A DNA stretch of 64,000 bases, taken from assembly GCA_019096195.1 (NCBI GenBank), contig JAGTXK010000005.1, positions 186,001-250,000 of the forward strand, written 5' to 3'. Of this stretch, positions 47,790 through 61,902 are shown in pieces (positions within the stretch are counted from its first letter, which is position 1; each line of letters starts with the position of its first letter). The notes under the pieces were generated by a model that was not told the DNA's origin, searched no databases, and saw only the letters and a list, made by a program, of their open reading frames with translations. The stretch is from Boletus sp. NGJ. Its lineage: Eukaryota > Basidiomycota > Agaricomycetes > Boletales > Boletaceae. Both the position numbers and the translations under genes were made by a program.

Positions 47790-50700
47790 CTGCAGTCACC
47801 ATGTTCGAAACGGGACAGCAGCTGCGCTGGAGGAACCTCAAGCTGGACCAGTCGATCCGAAGTCGCCCAAGTCAGGAGATTCTCCAGATACATACAAGGC
47901 AGCAAATGAAGAGATACACGAAAGGGTCAGGGGACTGCAGCACTACCTCGCTCCCGCCGACGTGCTACCCAACGTGCTGCGTACCCTTTACGAGAAGGCC
48001 AAATCCGACAAGCAAATCCAGGCGGCTCCAAAGACTGGTTGGTGTGAGGCGCTGCTCGAGAAGCGGCCTGATGTTCAGGAAGCTCTGGAGAGTGCCATTA
48101 AGAAGGGACGCTATGAAGATGTGCCCTTGGGTAGGTAGCTCGTCTGTTACTTTCCTCACGCATGATCAGCTCTGTCAGTCGAATACGCCCCCAGCACTTT
48201 GGTTGAAGAACAGTCTGGTCAGGGTGCTGGTGTCGAATCCCGGGACCCTGGGGGCACTCGTGGTGAGCAATAACTGTCCCGATCACTCGTCTTTTCGTTG
48301 ATGATATCCTATCCCGTTTTCGTCGCGGATATGCGTAGCTGATCTAGGTAAATCATCTCCTGACCTTGTGCACCCTCTGTATTGATTGAGGTTCCGTCAC
48401 CAGCCTCAGCCTGGTCTCGTGCGTATTGTGGAAGGTATCACGAGATCATGTTGAAAAACATCAATGCAATGGAGCGTCGAGGGGTGTATGCTGATTCTGT
48501 CGCGCTCGCCCAGAGCTCTGGCACAGGAAAATCTCGCATGGTCGACGAGCTGGCCAACCTGGTTTTCACAATCCCGTTCAATGTTCGTCATCCTTCAGAG
48601 CGTCAAAAATGTGAGTGCCGTGCATGTTGGCCTTGCGTTGCAGTGTTAATCGCTGTTTTGATTGTCTGCAGGGGATGCTTACCCGCCAGAAGACACAGAC
48701 GTTTGGATGTATATCCACGAGCTGCGGCAGAAAGGCAAGCATGCAAGCTGTGGATCGCGTCACGCTGTTCTTCGAACAACTATTTTCAAAAGTCACCATT
48801 GAAGTGCGAAAAATCTTCGATGGAGGACCCAAAGTATCTCCAAAGGAACTCGCGCGCCGCTGGAAGACACATCTGTCAGAGAATAACAAGCGATCTCAGC
48901 TATACAAGAGAGTCGTAGAGGCATGTAATGATGTCCAGGCCAGTATATTGGATGCTTGCTTGTTGTTATTTCTAATCTCAGCATGATCATGTTTAATCCA
49001 TCAGGCTAGCCTCGACAGTAAGGCCAGCAACATCTCAGCCGACCCAAAATCCAGAGTTCCACGGGTTGCTTTCGGCCCTGACAACTTTTTGCGCCTTCCC
49101 AGAATCGCGTGATGTCAAAGTTATATTGTACTTTGACGAAGCACACGAGTTTCGCCACCCCATTCGAGGCGACGAGGACGGGAAGACATTGTACGATATC
49201 GTGTCGTCGAGTTTGCATGCCTTCAGCAGCCTTGATGTCTTTACCATTTTTCTTTCCACGCAATCATCTCTGGCATTGCTGGCTCCGTCCCCAGACGTGG
49301 CTCCGTCCTTTCGGCAGCAGGATGCGAGCGGGCTTCATGCTCCTATCACGGAAACACCGTTCGACTGCCACCCATGCTTTCCCACTTCGACCTGGACAAT
49401 TCCAGTTGGAGCACCTTTCGGAGCTCCCCTTTCTGGCACGGTTTGGGAGGCCATTGTATGAAAGCCAGTTCACTGGGCTTCTCTTTCGCTAATCTCGGTG
49501 TCGCAGGTTCTGGACCACGAGCGAGCGGAGCCGACACGGTCGACCAAGCCATGGAGACAGCACGCATAAAACTCCTCCGCAACGAGGAACATTTGGAAGG
49601 ACAAACACAGCGATACGGCAATGCTCGCAATTTTGGATGTTTTGATTACAATCGAATATGAGCCAAGGAGGGACTTGGAGCAGAACTTGGCACACAGCAT
49701 CCACACAGAAATGGTTGCGAGCCACATGAGGACCGCGTTCTCCGTGCCAGACCACCGCCGTTACTTCCGCTCCGGATATCCATCTGAGCCTTTCCTTGCG
49801 GAGGCTGCATCTCGTCAAATGTACCACTACATGCGACAGAGCGACAAACATTCGGCAAGTAGGATGATCTCCATCCTGAAGAAGAATTTCGACAGTGGGC
49901 TGATCGACCTCGGTCAGAGGGGTGAGGTCGTCATGCGGGTGCTTCTCAGGAAGGCATACATAGATGCCATTGTCGCTGAACAAGCCGACGAAATTACCAG
50001 GGATCATGAGCCGAACTTCAGCAAGGGTTGCGGCTTCCTCCAGTTTCTGAAAGCCCTGTTTGCCGACGAGTTCTCTACCTCGATCCTGAATGCGAAGCCG
50101 GACAACGTGGTCGAGCAACGTGCGCTTGAAGATGCCTTCAACGATGCAGTGGTGCGGTTCACACATTTCGTCAAAGTGGTCGACGACTCTGCTGTGACGA
50201 CAAAGGCCATGGTATCCGGCTTTTTGAGGGGTTCGGCATTCATATGTCGCACCAACCAAGCAGTCATCGACATGATCATTCCAGTCTTACTTGCCAAACA
50301 CGAAAAGCTGGTAGAAACCTCAATGTCTGCGCTTCTCATACAGGTGAAGCGGCGGAGACAGGCGGGTTCCTACATCATTGACCAGGATGACACTTGAACT
50401 TCTTCCCCGTGGATTCTCCCCCGGGTTCTGCAACCTATGAAGGCCATATGTGACACTCGTGGCCGAGCTAGGTGTTACCGTTACTCTCGGGAAATCCCAC
50501 CTGGAAATTGGCAAAGGAGGAACGCGCACCTCCTCACGCATCACTGGCACGACACCGCCAAAGCACCCCGAGGTACAGTCTTCGAGCCTACGGGTGCACG
50601 CATGCGACATGGAAGGTAATCGGCGATACCGAGCGTGAGGAATACATGCAGGTCTTGGGTACGGATAATCTTTTGGAAGATCATCCAAGACAAGACAAGG

Positions 50701-50867
50701 ATTCCCTGCAACTCGTTCGCCAAATGCTGCCATTCTGGGACGAAGATGCAACATGGTTCTCCGACGAGCCGGGACCCGCAGAGATAGCTCAGTCAAGCGC
50801 GGCAGCGGATGTTGGCGGTGGAACTGAGACGCCAGATTCAGAGGAGGAGCGGATGGATATTGGTTAG
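47790..50867 (+). CDS. Crinkler-like P-loop NTPase gene
   Basis: The multi-exon plus-strand gene belongs to the crinkler-like (CRN) family of fungi. Parts in order: a linker and helical region with VDPKSPKSGDSPDTYKAA and LPNVLRTLYEKAKSDKQIQ (about 47,850-48,138); a Walker A block QSSGTGKSRMVDELANLVF (about 48,510-48,570); intron 48,611-48,671; DAYPPEDTDVWMYIHEL; a Walker B-like strand KVILYFDEAHEF (about 49,110-49,150); then TETPFDCHPC. The C-terminal block from 49,621 has FTHFVKVVDDSAVTTKAMV, DMIIPVLLAKHEK and MSALLIQVKRR, and an acidic end at 50,867. CRN proteins pair an NTPase with nuclease- or kinase-like effector domains. Parts lie in different frames; introns explain some changes, and whether the gene is whole is unclear. 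The N-terminal header is not seen here. The start is unknown. Confidence 0.6.
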
Positions 50868-50869
50868 TA

Positions 50870-51049
50870 GTTTGCAGGTTGTAACGCATAGGATTTTGAA
50901 CCCCCGCGATACTAGTGCTTTTCTGCCCGTTCATGGAGCGTGTCAAGGCGGGTCACGACGAAGGCTACTTACTTCCGGGATTCAAGTTGTATATTCGGCA
51001 CGGCAATTGGATAAGGATCCCGCGGGACTGTGGATAACTTCCAAGACAG
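50870..51049. repeat. G-domain scrap and duplicated flank before the kinase-like gene
   Basis: The bases around GGATTTTGAACCCCCGCGAT and GTGTCAAGGCGGGTCACGAC are the reverse complement of the kinase-GTPase G4 scrap at 7,140-7,268. They lead straight into the duplicated block that begins the next gene. The 135-bp insert present in the 7-kb copy is absent here. Confidence 0.7.
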
Positions 51050-53151
51050 ATGTTCTTACATATGTTGCTGGCAATGTATATTACATGTGGTGATACAAGT
51101 GATATCTGGCGATGTCCAAAGTTCGCTGGGGGTCCGATGAACTTCCATCAACAGCTTTCGCATACCCCATTCGGTGAGGCTCAACAACGAATACACCAAA
51201 TGTCACAAGCCATTCTATTCTCATACAATGAATGCGGTGAAGGAGGTACAATAAGGGACACGTTGACGTTAGTAGGAGAGCAGGACGAGATTTTAGCTGC
51301 ACTTATTGAATGTGAAACCTTTGTTGTTTTCTCTGGAAATAGGGAGCCATTGATCAATGTTGTCCGATCAGCATTCAAGTGCACTATCAAATTGGAGAGT
51401 CTCACTCCTTCCAGCGTTGCAAAATCGAGCGAGGTAGGAGAACAGGACGAGATCGCAACTGCACTTTATAAATGTGAGACCTTTGTCGTTTTCTCTGGCA
51501 AGAGGGAGCCATTGATCAATGTTATCCGATCAGCATTCAGGCGCACTATCATGTTGGAGAGTCCCACTCCTTCCAGAGCTGCAAAATTGGAGCAATATGT
51601 CAGAATTCAGTCCGGCGATCAGAGGATATTAGATAGCTGTTATGCTGGGGCCGAACCAGACAACGCAGTGGCTCCTGCTATCCAGCTGTTCAGCCCAGCG
51701 TTCGCACATTTCTCCAGCAAGGCATTTGATCCCGAATACAATGTACCCGATGACTTTGTCCGCAACGTCTCGGTTCTCATGAGCCAATTCGCTCTAATCT
51801 ACTTTAGCAAGGAGGATCGTCAACATAATCTCACAAATCTTTTGGCAACAGCCATCGACCACCCTCTCAACATCATCGTTAGCGATGATGAAAACGCTCC
51901 AGATGAGTTCATGCGAAGGGTTACCAGTGTACCTGGTGATTGGCGCGGAAGAGAACGAGTTTGGTGTCGGAGGGTCAGACCCCTCGATCCAAGCCACCTT
52001 GTCGTTTCTGCATATATTCTGCCAACAGAAGGTAATGACATCCCCCGACATCTATTTTTGCTGATGCTTCCTTCGCGTAGAACGCAGGACTCCTCACGAG
52101 ATGCTGCTGCCCCACTTTCATCATTGCTCATGCTGGACCATGGCTTACGATTATGGGTGGCATCATCACCGCAAAGTGCGTCGTCCAGCGACTCACGGAC
52201 CTTCTCTGGCTTCCTGTCCACTCTAACCTTGACAATAACCAATGCTACCGAATTGCGCGCATCTTCTATGCTCTCAGAGAGTCGATCCAGCGCTTGGATT
52301 TGTTTTATAAAACTATCAAAGCTGTGACGCCTCTTGACATTTTGGCTCGTCAGATCCGAGTCCACCCTCGGTTCTGCCCAACTCCCAACACATACCGTTA
52401 CAAGAACACCCTAGTCAAGTTTCCATATCGAGCACCGCTCGAACAAAGCGATTCGTGTGTAACGTTTCGCGCCAGTACCATCGAGGACAAGCCAAAGGAC
52501 ATCGTCGTCAAGTTCGTTACTGGTCCCTCATATGGTGAAGACGCGCACGAGAAGATGGCATCGCTCGGATTCGCGCCGCAACTCTTGTACCAGGTGACCG
52601 ATGACATGCCGTCGTATGGAAAGCTACCTATGGTCGTGATGGAATACGTGAAGGGACTGACGCTCGAAGCTGCATTGAAACAAGGGAAAGTTCCTACAAG
52701 ATTTCAAGATGACCTCTCCCGGGCGTTCGAGGAGCTTCATGCTGCCGGTTACGTGTTTGGTGACCTTCGGGAGTCGAATGTCATCGTCACATCAGGTCTA
52801 GAAGGGACTTCCACCGCGCAACTGATCGACTTTGACTGGGCTGGAAAGGAAGGCGAAGTCAAGTACCCGATTTCGATTCCAAGCTCTGCCGACTGGCCGG
52901 CGGGGGTACGAGGGCTGGCGCTCATTCGAAAGGAACATGACCTCTTTATGTTGGAGTCTTTGGAGTCTCGCTGCTCTCAAGCTCAGCCTGCTGATCCCAA
53001 AGGGAAAAAAAGGGCCACCGACACGCCTGGATCCGGCCAATCTCTTTCCAAGAAGACCGTAGCAGGCGAGGGGATCATGGAAGTCGATTCGATGATACGT
53101 GATGTCCTTTTTTTTTTTCTTGCCAAGGGGTATCAAGTCGCAATTGTATGA
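51050..53151 (+). CDS. Kinase-like protein with conserved N-terminal domain
   Basis: The N-terminal part has ETFVVFSGNREPLINVVRSA, then YVRIQSGDQRILDSCYAGAE, HFSSKAFDPEYNVPDDFVRN and LMSQFALIYFSKEDRQHNL, the standard front of a large agaricomycete family. A spliced intron at about 52,031-52,080 leads to CCCPTFIIAHAGPW and VVQRLTDLLWLP. A kinase-type fold follows: DIVVKFV (Lys), MVVMEYVKGLTLEAAL (hinge), VFGDLRESNVIV (catalytic loop, Asp and Asn), TAQLIDFDWAGKEG (DFD in place of DFG) and a basic Ser-rich tail. The fold resembles the kinase of crinkler-type proteins. The first ~55 codons are duplicated at 7 kb. A 54-residue tandem duplication lies at residues 75-182. Frame continuity near 51,900-52,030 is not clean, so the exon model there is uncertain. 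The start at 51,050 is only the first in-frame ATG. Function unknown. Confidence 0.65.
51272..51595 (+). repeat. In-frame 162-bp tandem duplication
   Basis: 51,272-51,433 and 51,434-51,595 encode two versions of VGEQDEI..AL..CETFVVFSG and REPLINV.RSAF..TI.LES, each 54 residues. The second copy looks closer to the usual family sequence (PSRAAKLEQYV follows). The unit is a multiple of three, so the frame is kept. Confidence 0.9.
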
Positions 53152-53908
53152 TTATTTGTCCTCCACCGCTGTAAGAGTAAAGGTAGAATCACGAAGTGTA
53201 GCTTGTACGTTTTTTGTGACTGGAGCGAAATTCACGGGCGGTGTTCCACTGTTCCACCCCCTCTGGATTCGCTTAAGCCACTTATCGCATTCGGGTTAAC
53301 ATCACACTCTGTCCAGCCATACAGAAAGTTGGCGATCAAGATGTTTCTCCTGTCGTGATTGTGCATGCGTACTCCGTTGACTCACTTATACAGTCGTTTC
53401 TGGAGAACACCTGGAAGCTGCTCACGCTCCGTCGAGTTGTAATGTCTCGCCGATCGGCATGGGTAATAAATAACCCAAAGCTGAATGGGTCCCGAGGGGG
53501 GGAGTAGGATGCGTGACAACCCTGGGCGCGAGCCTTGACACAACAGCAGCGCGTTTCATACCCCCAGAATTGAGACTGCACACTGACATATGCGACCGTC
53601 CGAGCCCTGCACACCCTAGAAGCATCTAGTGATCGACGGGAGAAAAGAGGCTGAAAAACCCGAATGCGCTCTCACTCGCTCGTTCGCATCTCCTGTGAAG
53701 ATCTTACAGGGACACAGACGTGATCTCCGAGGCGTTGAGACGTTACGAAGTTGCCACATCAAGACGAACGAGATCGCGTATCGACAGGGACGACGGCATC
53801 GCCATTGACATGACAAGAGACAGGGTGTGAATGTATACGGGTGTGTATGATACGTACGAGGCGAGTTGACTGAATGACCATAGGAGGTCATGGTAACAAC
53901 GCGGCAGG
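53152..53908. other. Intergenic between kinase-like gene and uS9m
   Basis: Overlapping frames on both strands (53,099-53,625) show no domain. The stretch is probably 3' flanks of the two convergent genes. No RNA gene was recognised. Confidence 0.5.
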
Positions 53909-55174
53909 CTAACGCTTGACCCAAGTGTACTGTCGGTGACAGAGTCAACACACGGCATGGCATGGCAGAATGAAAAAGGTCGAAAATGAAAATCATGAAG
54001 GGACAAGGAACATACCGCTTTCCGTGCCTTGGCCAGGCCAGTCTTTTTTCGCTCGACCATACGAGGATCTCTCTTCATTAAATTCGCTAACAGCAACGGC
54101 ATTAAGCACTGTGAGCCGACTAGTGTGGAACGACGTACCTTTCCTCAAAATGGACTCCACCTCTGGTACGTGAGAAGCACACGCTCTGGATATTGCCAGG
54201 GCTATGGCACCACTTTGACCAGATGTTCCTCCGCCACGAACGAGAGCAAACACGTTGTAGGCGCCAAGAAGGCCAGTAAGTTTCAGCGGGCGGACAACAG
54301 CTTCGCGATCGGCAGGTAGCGGGAAGTACTCTGAGATCGGCGCGGCGTTGATCAAGACCGACGTTGTTGGCGGAGAGGGAACCTTGGCCGATGGAGAGAG
54401 GAGGGTAGAAACACTCGTCCCCGCCGGTTCGTCCTCTGCGACATTCGTTTCTTGAACCTCGTCCTGCGCCTTGATCATCCACACCCTCGCCGTACTGGTC
54501 TTTCTCCTGCCTACGGTGTAACTCCGCCCATACGCGTCCAACTTTGCCCGCTTGCCCACCATTGCCTGCTTCAAGATTCGTCTCTCGCGTGCCTCCACTT
54601 GTTTAGTGCTTTCGAAGGAGCCTATCAGGTCTCCGAGGGTCTCCTCCAACTCGGTGATACCAGCCGTCTTTGCGATGCGGTGGTACAGTTCGAGTTCTTT
54701 GAGCGCTACGACCAGCTGACTGTACATCCCTGCACTCAGGGTGACATGGAGCTCCGCACCCATGTCCGCTCTGTCTGCCCAAGCTGGTTGTGCAGGCGGC
54801 AGCGCATCGAGGGCAAACTTGGGGAGAGGATATAAATGGAGAGATTTCAGGGTAGTCCGTGTGGAATGGATGGCGTCTTGAAGACCGCCGATGGCTTCGT
54901 AGTAGTCGGACCGTGTCGTGTAGAACGTCGGCGTGGGAGGTCTCTGACGAGAGCGTTGTGGGAAGTACTCGGGGTCGTTGAGCGGGTCGTAGTCTTTGCT
55001 GTTTTCCTCTTCCACGTCGCGCGTTTCGAGGGATGCAGGTGGTACGAAAGGTTGGGCGATGTGGGTTGGTGTGGACGCGACAAAGGTTCGGAGAGGGATA
55101 TGGCGAGGACGGTAGAGGGTCCGTGCGTTGAGTGCGGAAAGGACGAGCCTCGCAGCGCCAAAGTGCGTCGACAT
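53909..55174 (-). CDS. MRPS9: Mitochondrial ribosomal protein uS9 (MRPS9)
   Basis: Three exons on minus (55,174-54,139, 54,086-54,016, 53,929-53,909) give 375 residues in one frame. The C-terminal half is the bacterial-type S9 fold: YTVGRRKTSTARVWM, SEYFPLPADREAVVRPLKLT, VRGGGTSGQSGAIALAISRA, then DPRMVERKKTGLAKARKA and the universal basic end YTWVKR, whose KR tail reaches the P-site tRNA. The N-terminal ~190 residues are the long fungal mitochondrial extension. I prefer the start at 55,174 (MSTHFGAARLVLSALNART, basic and amphipathic, like a mitochondrial presequence) over the in-frame ATG at 55,228. The tiny 7-codon last exon is easily missed. Role: small subunit of the mitochondrial ribosome. 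Constitutive expression is expected. Confidence 0.95.
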
Positions 55175-56045
55175 CGTGTGGTCAATATACAAAATTTCGG
55201 ACAAGAAGCCGGTGTTCAGGGTCCGCAACTCGACCGAACAGAGTGGTCCGGGGTCTCGTCTTGCTCAAAGTCTACTAATCTCTACTTGAAAAGGCTCGTG
55301 CACGGAAAATATGTAGACGGTCGTTGATCAAATGACCCGGACATAACATCTTAGAAAAAGCCTGTCTGGAAGCGTAGCATATCCCCATACAGACCTCCAT
55401 GGGTTATGTCAACCGTCACCGTTAGTATCTCCCTGCATGACAAAATACTCGGAGATCGGAGGTCGTCCTGATTCCCAGAAGACTCACCAAGTACGCAATC
55501 TGCACGTCTGTCCATCACGTGGGCACAATGAGCCGTAATATTCCCTATGGATTCATTTCGAACCGCTCGAAGGGGGATTATGGGGAGGTCATATGCTCCT
55601 AGTTCGAACGGCCGCTGGCTACATACCTTAAGAAGGTCAGCTGTCTGCCGTGCAGATATACTTGGAAGGCGAACGAGCCAATGAATAACTCGAGCAAATT
55701 TGATTCTCGCTTGCGCTGGCAAGGCTGTGGTCGAAGCATCATTACCTTGGCTTACTCACTGCGGTGAAGGGTTCCTTAATGGTCCTGCTGCATTGACTGT
55801 GTCTGCTAAAGAGTTGTTACTGCAGAGCTCGAGGTTGTGATATGTTATTGACATATTGTTGACATGCATAGCCTTGGTGGCACTTTGCCACTGCTGACGC
55901 GGAACCAAACACCCTCTCACTCGTCAACGTCTTCAATATCCTCAACGTCGAGAGCCCCAGCGCCCAATTCCATTTTCGTGGTCTTCTCATTGCATCTTTT
56001 TTCATCTAATCAATTGGGCAACTTGGCGTTAAGCCGGTCTTCTTA
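55175..56045. other. Intergenic, divergent promoters
   Basis: This region lies between the divergent uS9m and KNH-like genes. A 123-codon minus frame (55,351-55,722) has no recognisable domain, and I do not call it. Pyrimidine-rich DNA at 55,910-56,040 probably belongs to the promoter of the plus-strand gene. Confidence 0.45.
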
Positions 56046-56799
56046 ATGGCAACTCGCGCGTCTTCGGCTCATAATTGGGCGTCGTGGCTTGGTCAATCTG
56101 CGCACTCACTCCTCACTCTCACACTGGTATTCTCCCTCCTAATGTCGGACGCTCAAGCACAATACTGTAAATTTTTTTTACCCTTATGTCAAAGCAGGAC
56201 GCTCAACGACCACTCCAAACCAGACTTTATCATCGATCAACCCAGTGCATCCTCCTCGTGGGCGAATGGCTCACCATACCCTTTTTCGTGGACCAAGGGT
56301 CTGCTCGACGGACTAAATTCCTTTGATGTCGAACTCACCAGGCTCCACGAAGATGGCCTCTTCCTCATCGCCCAACACGGTGAGCCTTCGGATCTTACCT
56401 AGATACCCCCGATTTCCCTCAAGATTAACCGACCGATTGCTAGTACCTGCGACATCCAACACCCTCAATATCCTCCTTGAAGACGTCCCACCGGGCGACG
56501 ATTACTTTATCCTCTGCTTCAATTCGTCCGACAGCGTCGTTTACAGTGTCTCTTCCCGGTTCACTATCACCGATTCTTCATCAGCGCAGTCGAACCCCAG
56601 CCCTGATGCATCGGCTCCGACAGTGACGATTTCCGGAGGTCCTAATCCTCTGAATTCGTTTGCCGCCAACCTTGCGGTAGCCACGAATGGTGGGCGTAGT
56701 CTCCTCTTTGGTGATTCCCAAAACACGAGAGTCCTTGGCTTAGGAGCCATCGTCGTGCTCTGTGCTGCATTCTTGGGCGGGGCCATGACGCTCTGTTGA
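56046..56799 (+). CDS. KNH/Kre9-like, GPI-type secreted surface protein
   Basis: Two exons (56,046-56,379 and 56,444-56,799; intron phase 1) give 229 residues. The N-terminus has a basic stretch, then a hydrophobic core (LLTLTLVFSLLM) and a likely signal cleavage after DAQA. The domain reads SWANGSPYPFSWTKGLLDGL, FDVELTRL and IAQHVPATSNTLNILLEDVP, then DYFILCFNS and VYSVSSRFTI. This is the beta-sandwich of the Kre9/KNH N-terminal domain (Ser-Thr-rich GPI-anchored family). A Ser/Pro/Thr-rich linker (SSSAQSNPSPDASAPT) and a hydrophobic C-terminal tail (LGLGAIVVLCAAFLGGAMTL) follow, as expected for a GPI signal. These proteins sit at the cell surface and are linked to beta-glucan or cell-wall functions; the exact role is unknown. 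The T-run at 56,170 inside exon 1 keeps the frame. Confidence 0.88.
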
Positions 56800-59697
56800 T
56801 AAAAGCTAGACATAAATATTTTTCCCCTCCACGTTTTTCATCTCACTGGACAATCTAATCGACGATTCGCGGTCGTCCTTGTATTAGATACTTGGACCGT
56901 CTTGTTTTAACTTGTCCGGCTTTTGTACATCTACATCGTGCATAAGCCTACTAGTACCCCCCCACACTCGTATGTTAATCTCTCATTCGGTGATACTTAC
57001 AAGGGATAGAGAATCATAGGCTTTACACGTGAATGACAACTATCTGGACTTGCCCCTCCGTTTGCGATACTCGGTTCGATATCATTGGATCTCGGCTTTG
57101 TCGGAGGGAGCGAAAGGTATGTAATGAGATGCTTTCCATTGGTTGATCGGGCAACGGTTCCTAATCAAAGGGGCCAGCGATGCGCATCCCACATGTGGCG
57201 TCCAGGGGGGCTCCGAACTTGCCAAGTAAAGTGCGCCCTATACATCCAGAGCGTCCCTTACTAGTGGCGTCTCTTTTTTTTCGCCGTACATTGGAGAAAA
57301 AAGGAAAAAAAAAAAAAAGGAACCATGCCACCCAGAACCTGGTCACATAGCCTCGACGCCCTACCTGTCAAACTCGGCTCTTCCAGGGCCTTCCCCCCCC
57401 CCCCGGATCCTCTTCGACGTAGTAGGTCACCGGGACAGTCCCTTATAGGGAAGATTGCATGGTTCCGACGACTCGACAATAAAACAGGGGGGGGGGATGT
57501 AACAACGCGAGCCAGGTCCACGACGTGTCGGCGCTCGAACTGGTATCCTGTATTCATTAGACTCGTTTGACGAGATCGGCGGTCGTAGGATGGTAGATTA
57601 CCTTTTGCGCGATCGCAAGGGGTCCATGGTCGAACGAAACCGACTGTCGAGCCTGATATGCCATTCAAGGCATTTCTCGAACGGGGTGGGGGTAGACAGG
57701 TTCGCGACCCCAGGGATGGTGAGTAAAAGAAAAAAAAAAAAAAAGCTGTACAAATCCCTATCTCAACCCTATCTGCCTGGACGTTTGATCGCGGACTGTG
57801 AAAGAAAGTGATCTGCATGCGGGCATTTAGAGTTGGAAAAGAAAAACAAACAAAGAGAAAGAAAAAAGAGGGGGTTAGGTCCCTTTGGTTGTTGAGCTGA
57901 CCCACTCCGCGGATGGGCTACCCTACGACGACCTGTCAATCATGGTCAGGTGCATTGTATGAGGCTACCCTGAGACACGGGCCCCGACCGGCTTTCTGTC
58001 TGGATGCGAGTTCGCCGATTCGAACGTGTCAGATGCTGGCACTGCTCGTCGAGCATATCAAATGAAAAGATAAGCATGAAGCCTTGTATATAACGCGCAG
58101 GCAATATACGAGCGCGCGGTGGGATGTCCTGTGCAGACTGCTACCGTCCAGGACGCCATCTTATCGTGCGTGTGAAGGCAGGTCTCCGCGCTCATGGAGA
58201 TACCCACATGGTTGTAGATTCGATCAGACATTCGGCCATGGATGCCGTACACTAAAAAAACGTATCTATTGAAGTAACAGGGGGAAAATAAAGGTTTACA
58301 TACCAAATGGGTTAGAAGCCCGCCTGGAGGCGGGGCCCTTGACAAAAGTAGGTAACTCGCACATCTTCTTGTCTTCGCAGTACGCAGACAATATACGGCA
58401 TGGCAAGAGGTAACAAATATACTGTGACCGCGAGCATGTCACGGAGCGTGCCGAGCTCTGGGAATATAAACCCTGATTGTCCTGATGGAGGGGTGCTCCT
58501 CTCGAACTCGGCAGTTCCGCGTCGACTCCGACTGGAAATCACGCAGCGCGTTCGTCCTACTAGTAACGCGGTTCGGTTTCTATCGTTAGCTCGCCCGAAT
58601 CTAATCAAACTTAACCTTGTACAACGCCTGCACGCGCATCAACGTGCCGCACGTACGACACAACATTCCCTTTTCTGTACCTGTGGTTACCAATCAATCC
58701 GATAAACCGTACTAGTGGATAATGAGCCTCGCAGACGTGTACGCACAAGAGCGGGGCTGAAAAAAAAAAAAAAAAAAAAACGGGGACACGGGCTTCATTG
58801 CACTTCCTTTGGTAGATTCCAATGGAACCCGCACTGATTGCGAGTTAACATATAGAGCGTGGGTGGTAACGGGTCAGCCGCCCGTTGGCGGGTCGGAGCA
58901 CGACGGCGCCTTCCGCGTTCGTTGTCAATGTAACATGCTGCCATGGTTTTTCTCACTGGGGAGTTATCGGCGGGCATGAGAGGACTTGTAATCGCTATCG
59001 CGGTGCTCGACGGGGCGAGTAGAGATGAGATTGCAGATTCTGCCGACTATCCGCACTAGTCCACCCGTCCAGTTAGCCCACCTTGGGTGCGGTCCGCGGT
59101 TTCAGCATTTTCGGGAGGACGTGCCAGAGATTAATAAGGCCGCATGGGATCAGGTACTTTGATGCGGATTGATCATGAGTGGTTCCAATAATCGATATTC
59201 TTGAACGCCATGGCGCGCTGTGGCCGACCGCGGACTTTGATGGCTTGATCACGGCCGACAGTGATTACGATGTGGTCACGCAAAGGGATCGCGTAGCCGT
59301 AGGGGTATGATGATCCATACCAGTTCTCCGAGGGCTCAAACCTTCATCCCCGTTGCGATAACCTATTGTCAGCACTTGGAAACAATGATCACCATCCATT
59401 TTGGTTACGGCGTCCGTGGAAATGTCGTTTTGGCACTCAGACATGTTACGTATCATGGCCGTAGAGCGCTTGCACTGGAAAAGAAGGAAAGTGTCGAACG
59501 TTGAGTCAATACCATGAAGTTAGTTTGACTTGCAACGCGCACTTGTGATACGTCTTTTTTTGAGAGGAGGTAGTGGTGGTGTGGTTCGGGTCCTCTTGCT
59601 TAGTCAGCTTCACTCAACCTCCCTGACTCGAGCGTCGAGTCAGCGAAAAAGACGAGTTTCTCTAATTCCACTTCCTCCACTTTCTACGCCCTTGAAT
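56800..59697. other. Long intergenic region with poly-A runs
   Basis: No gene is supported over 2.9 kb. Frames such as 57,261-57,905 (minus) are held open by low-complexity runs: A runs at 57,309-57,318 and 57,729-57,743, C and G runs at 57,392-57,402 and 57,487-57,494, and a run of about 20 A at 58,760-58,779. Frames at 58,312-58,705 and 59,265-59,504 show no domain. The stretch may contain a non-coding transcript or the long promoter of ESA1, but nothing shows it. Confidence 0.45.
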
Positions 59698-61676
<1,979 letters not shown>

Positions 61677-61902
61677 TGAATACTAGCTCGTGTACTTTTT
61701 ATCTCTTGTTATTCTTCTCACTTCGTTCGTTTTTTTTTTGTTGATTTTCGATGTTCATTTGCGTGTCATCGTTGTAGCTCTAGCGTGTTCTGCTCGAAAT
61801 CTATCACGGCGTATGCTGTTATACCACTGTAACATATACATCGTTTTCTTTCGCGACATGTCCTTGCCAAGTCTCCGTTGGCATTCGAAAGGTCGGAAAT
61901 GC

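Noticed and set aside
49489-50259. 256-codon minus frame
   Set aside because: It is antisense to the crinkler-like C-terminal block, which carries recognisable family motifs on plus; the minus frame shows none.
57261-57905. 214-codon minus frame with Phe-rich stretches
   Set aside because: It spans several homopolymer runs and has no domain; the Phe runs are translated A/T tracts.
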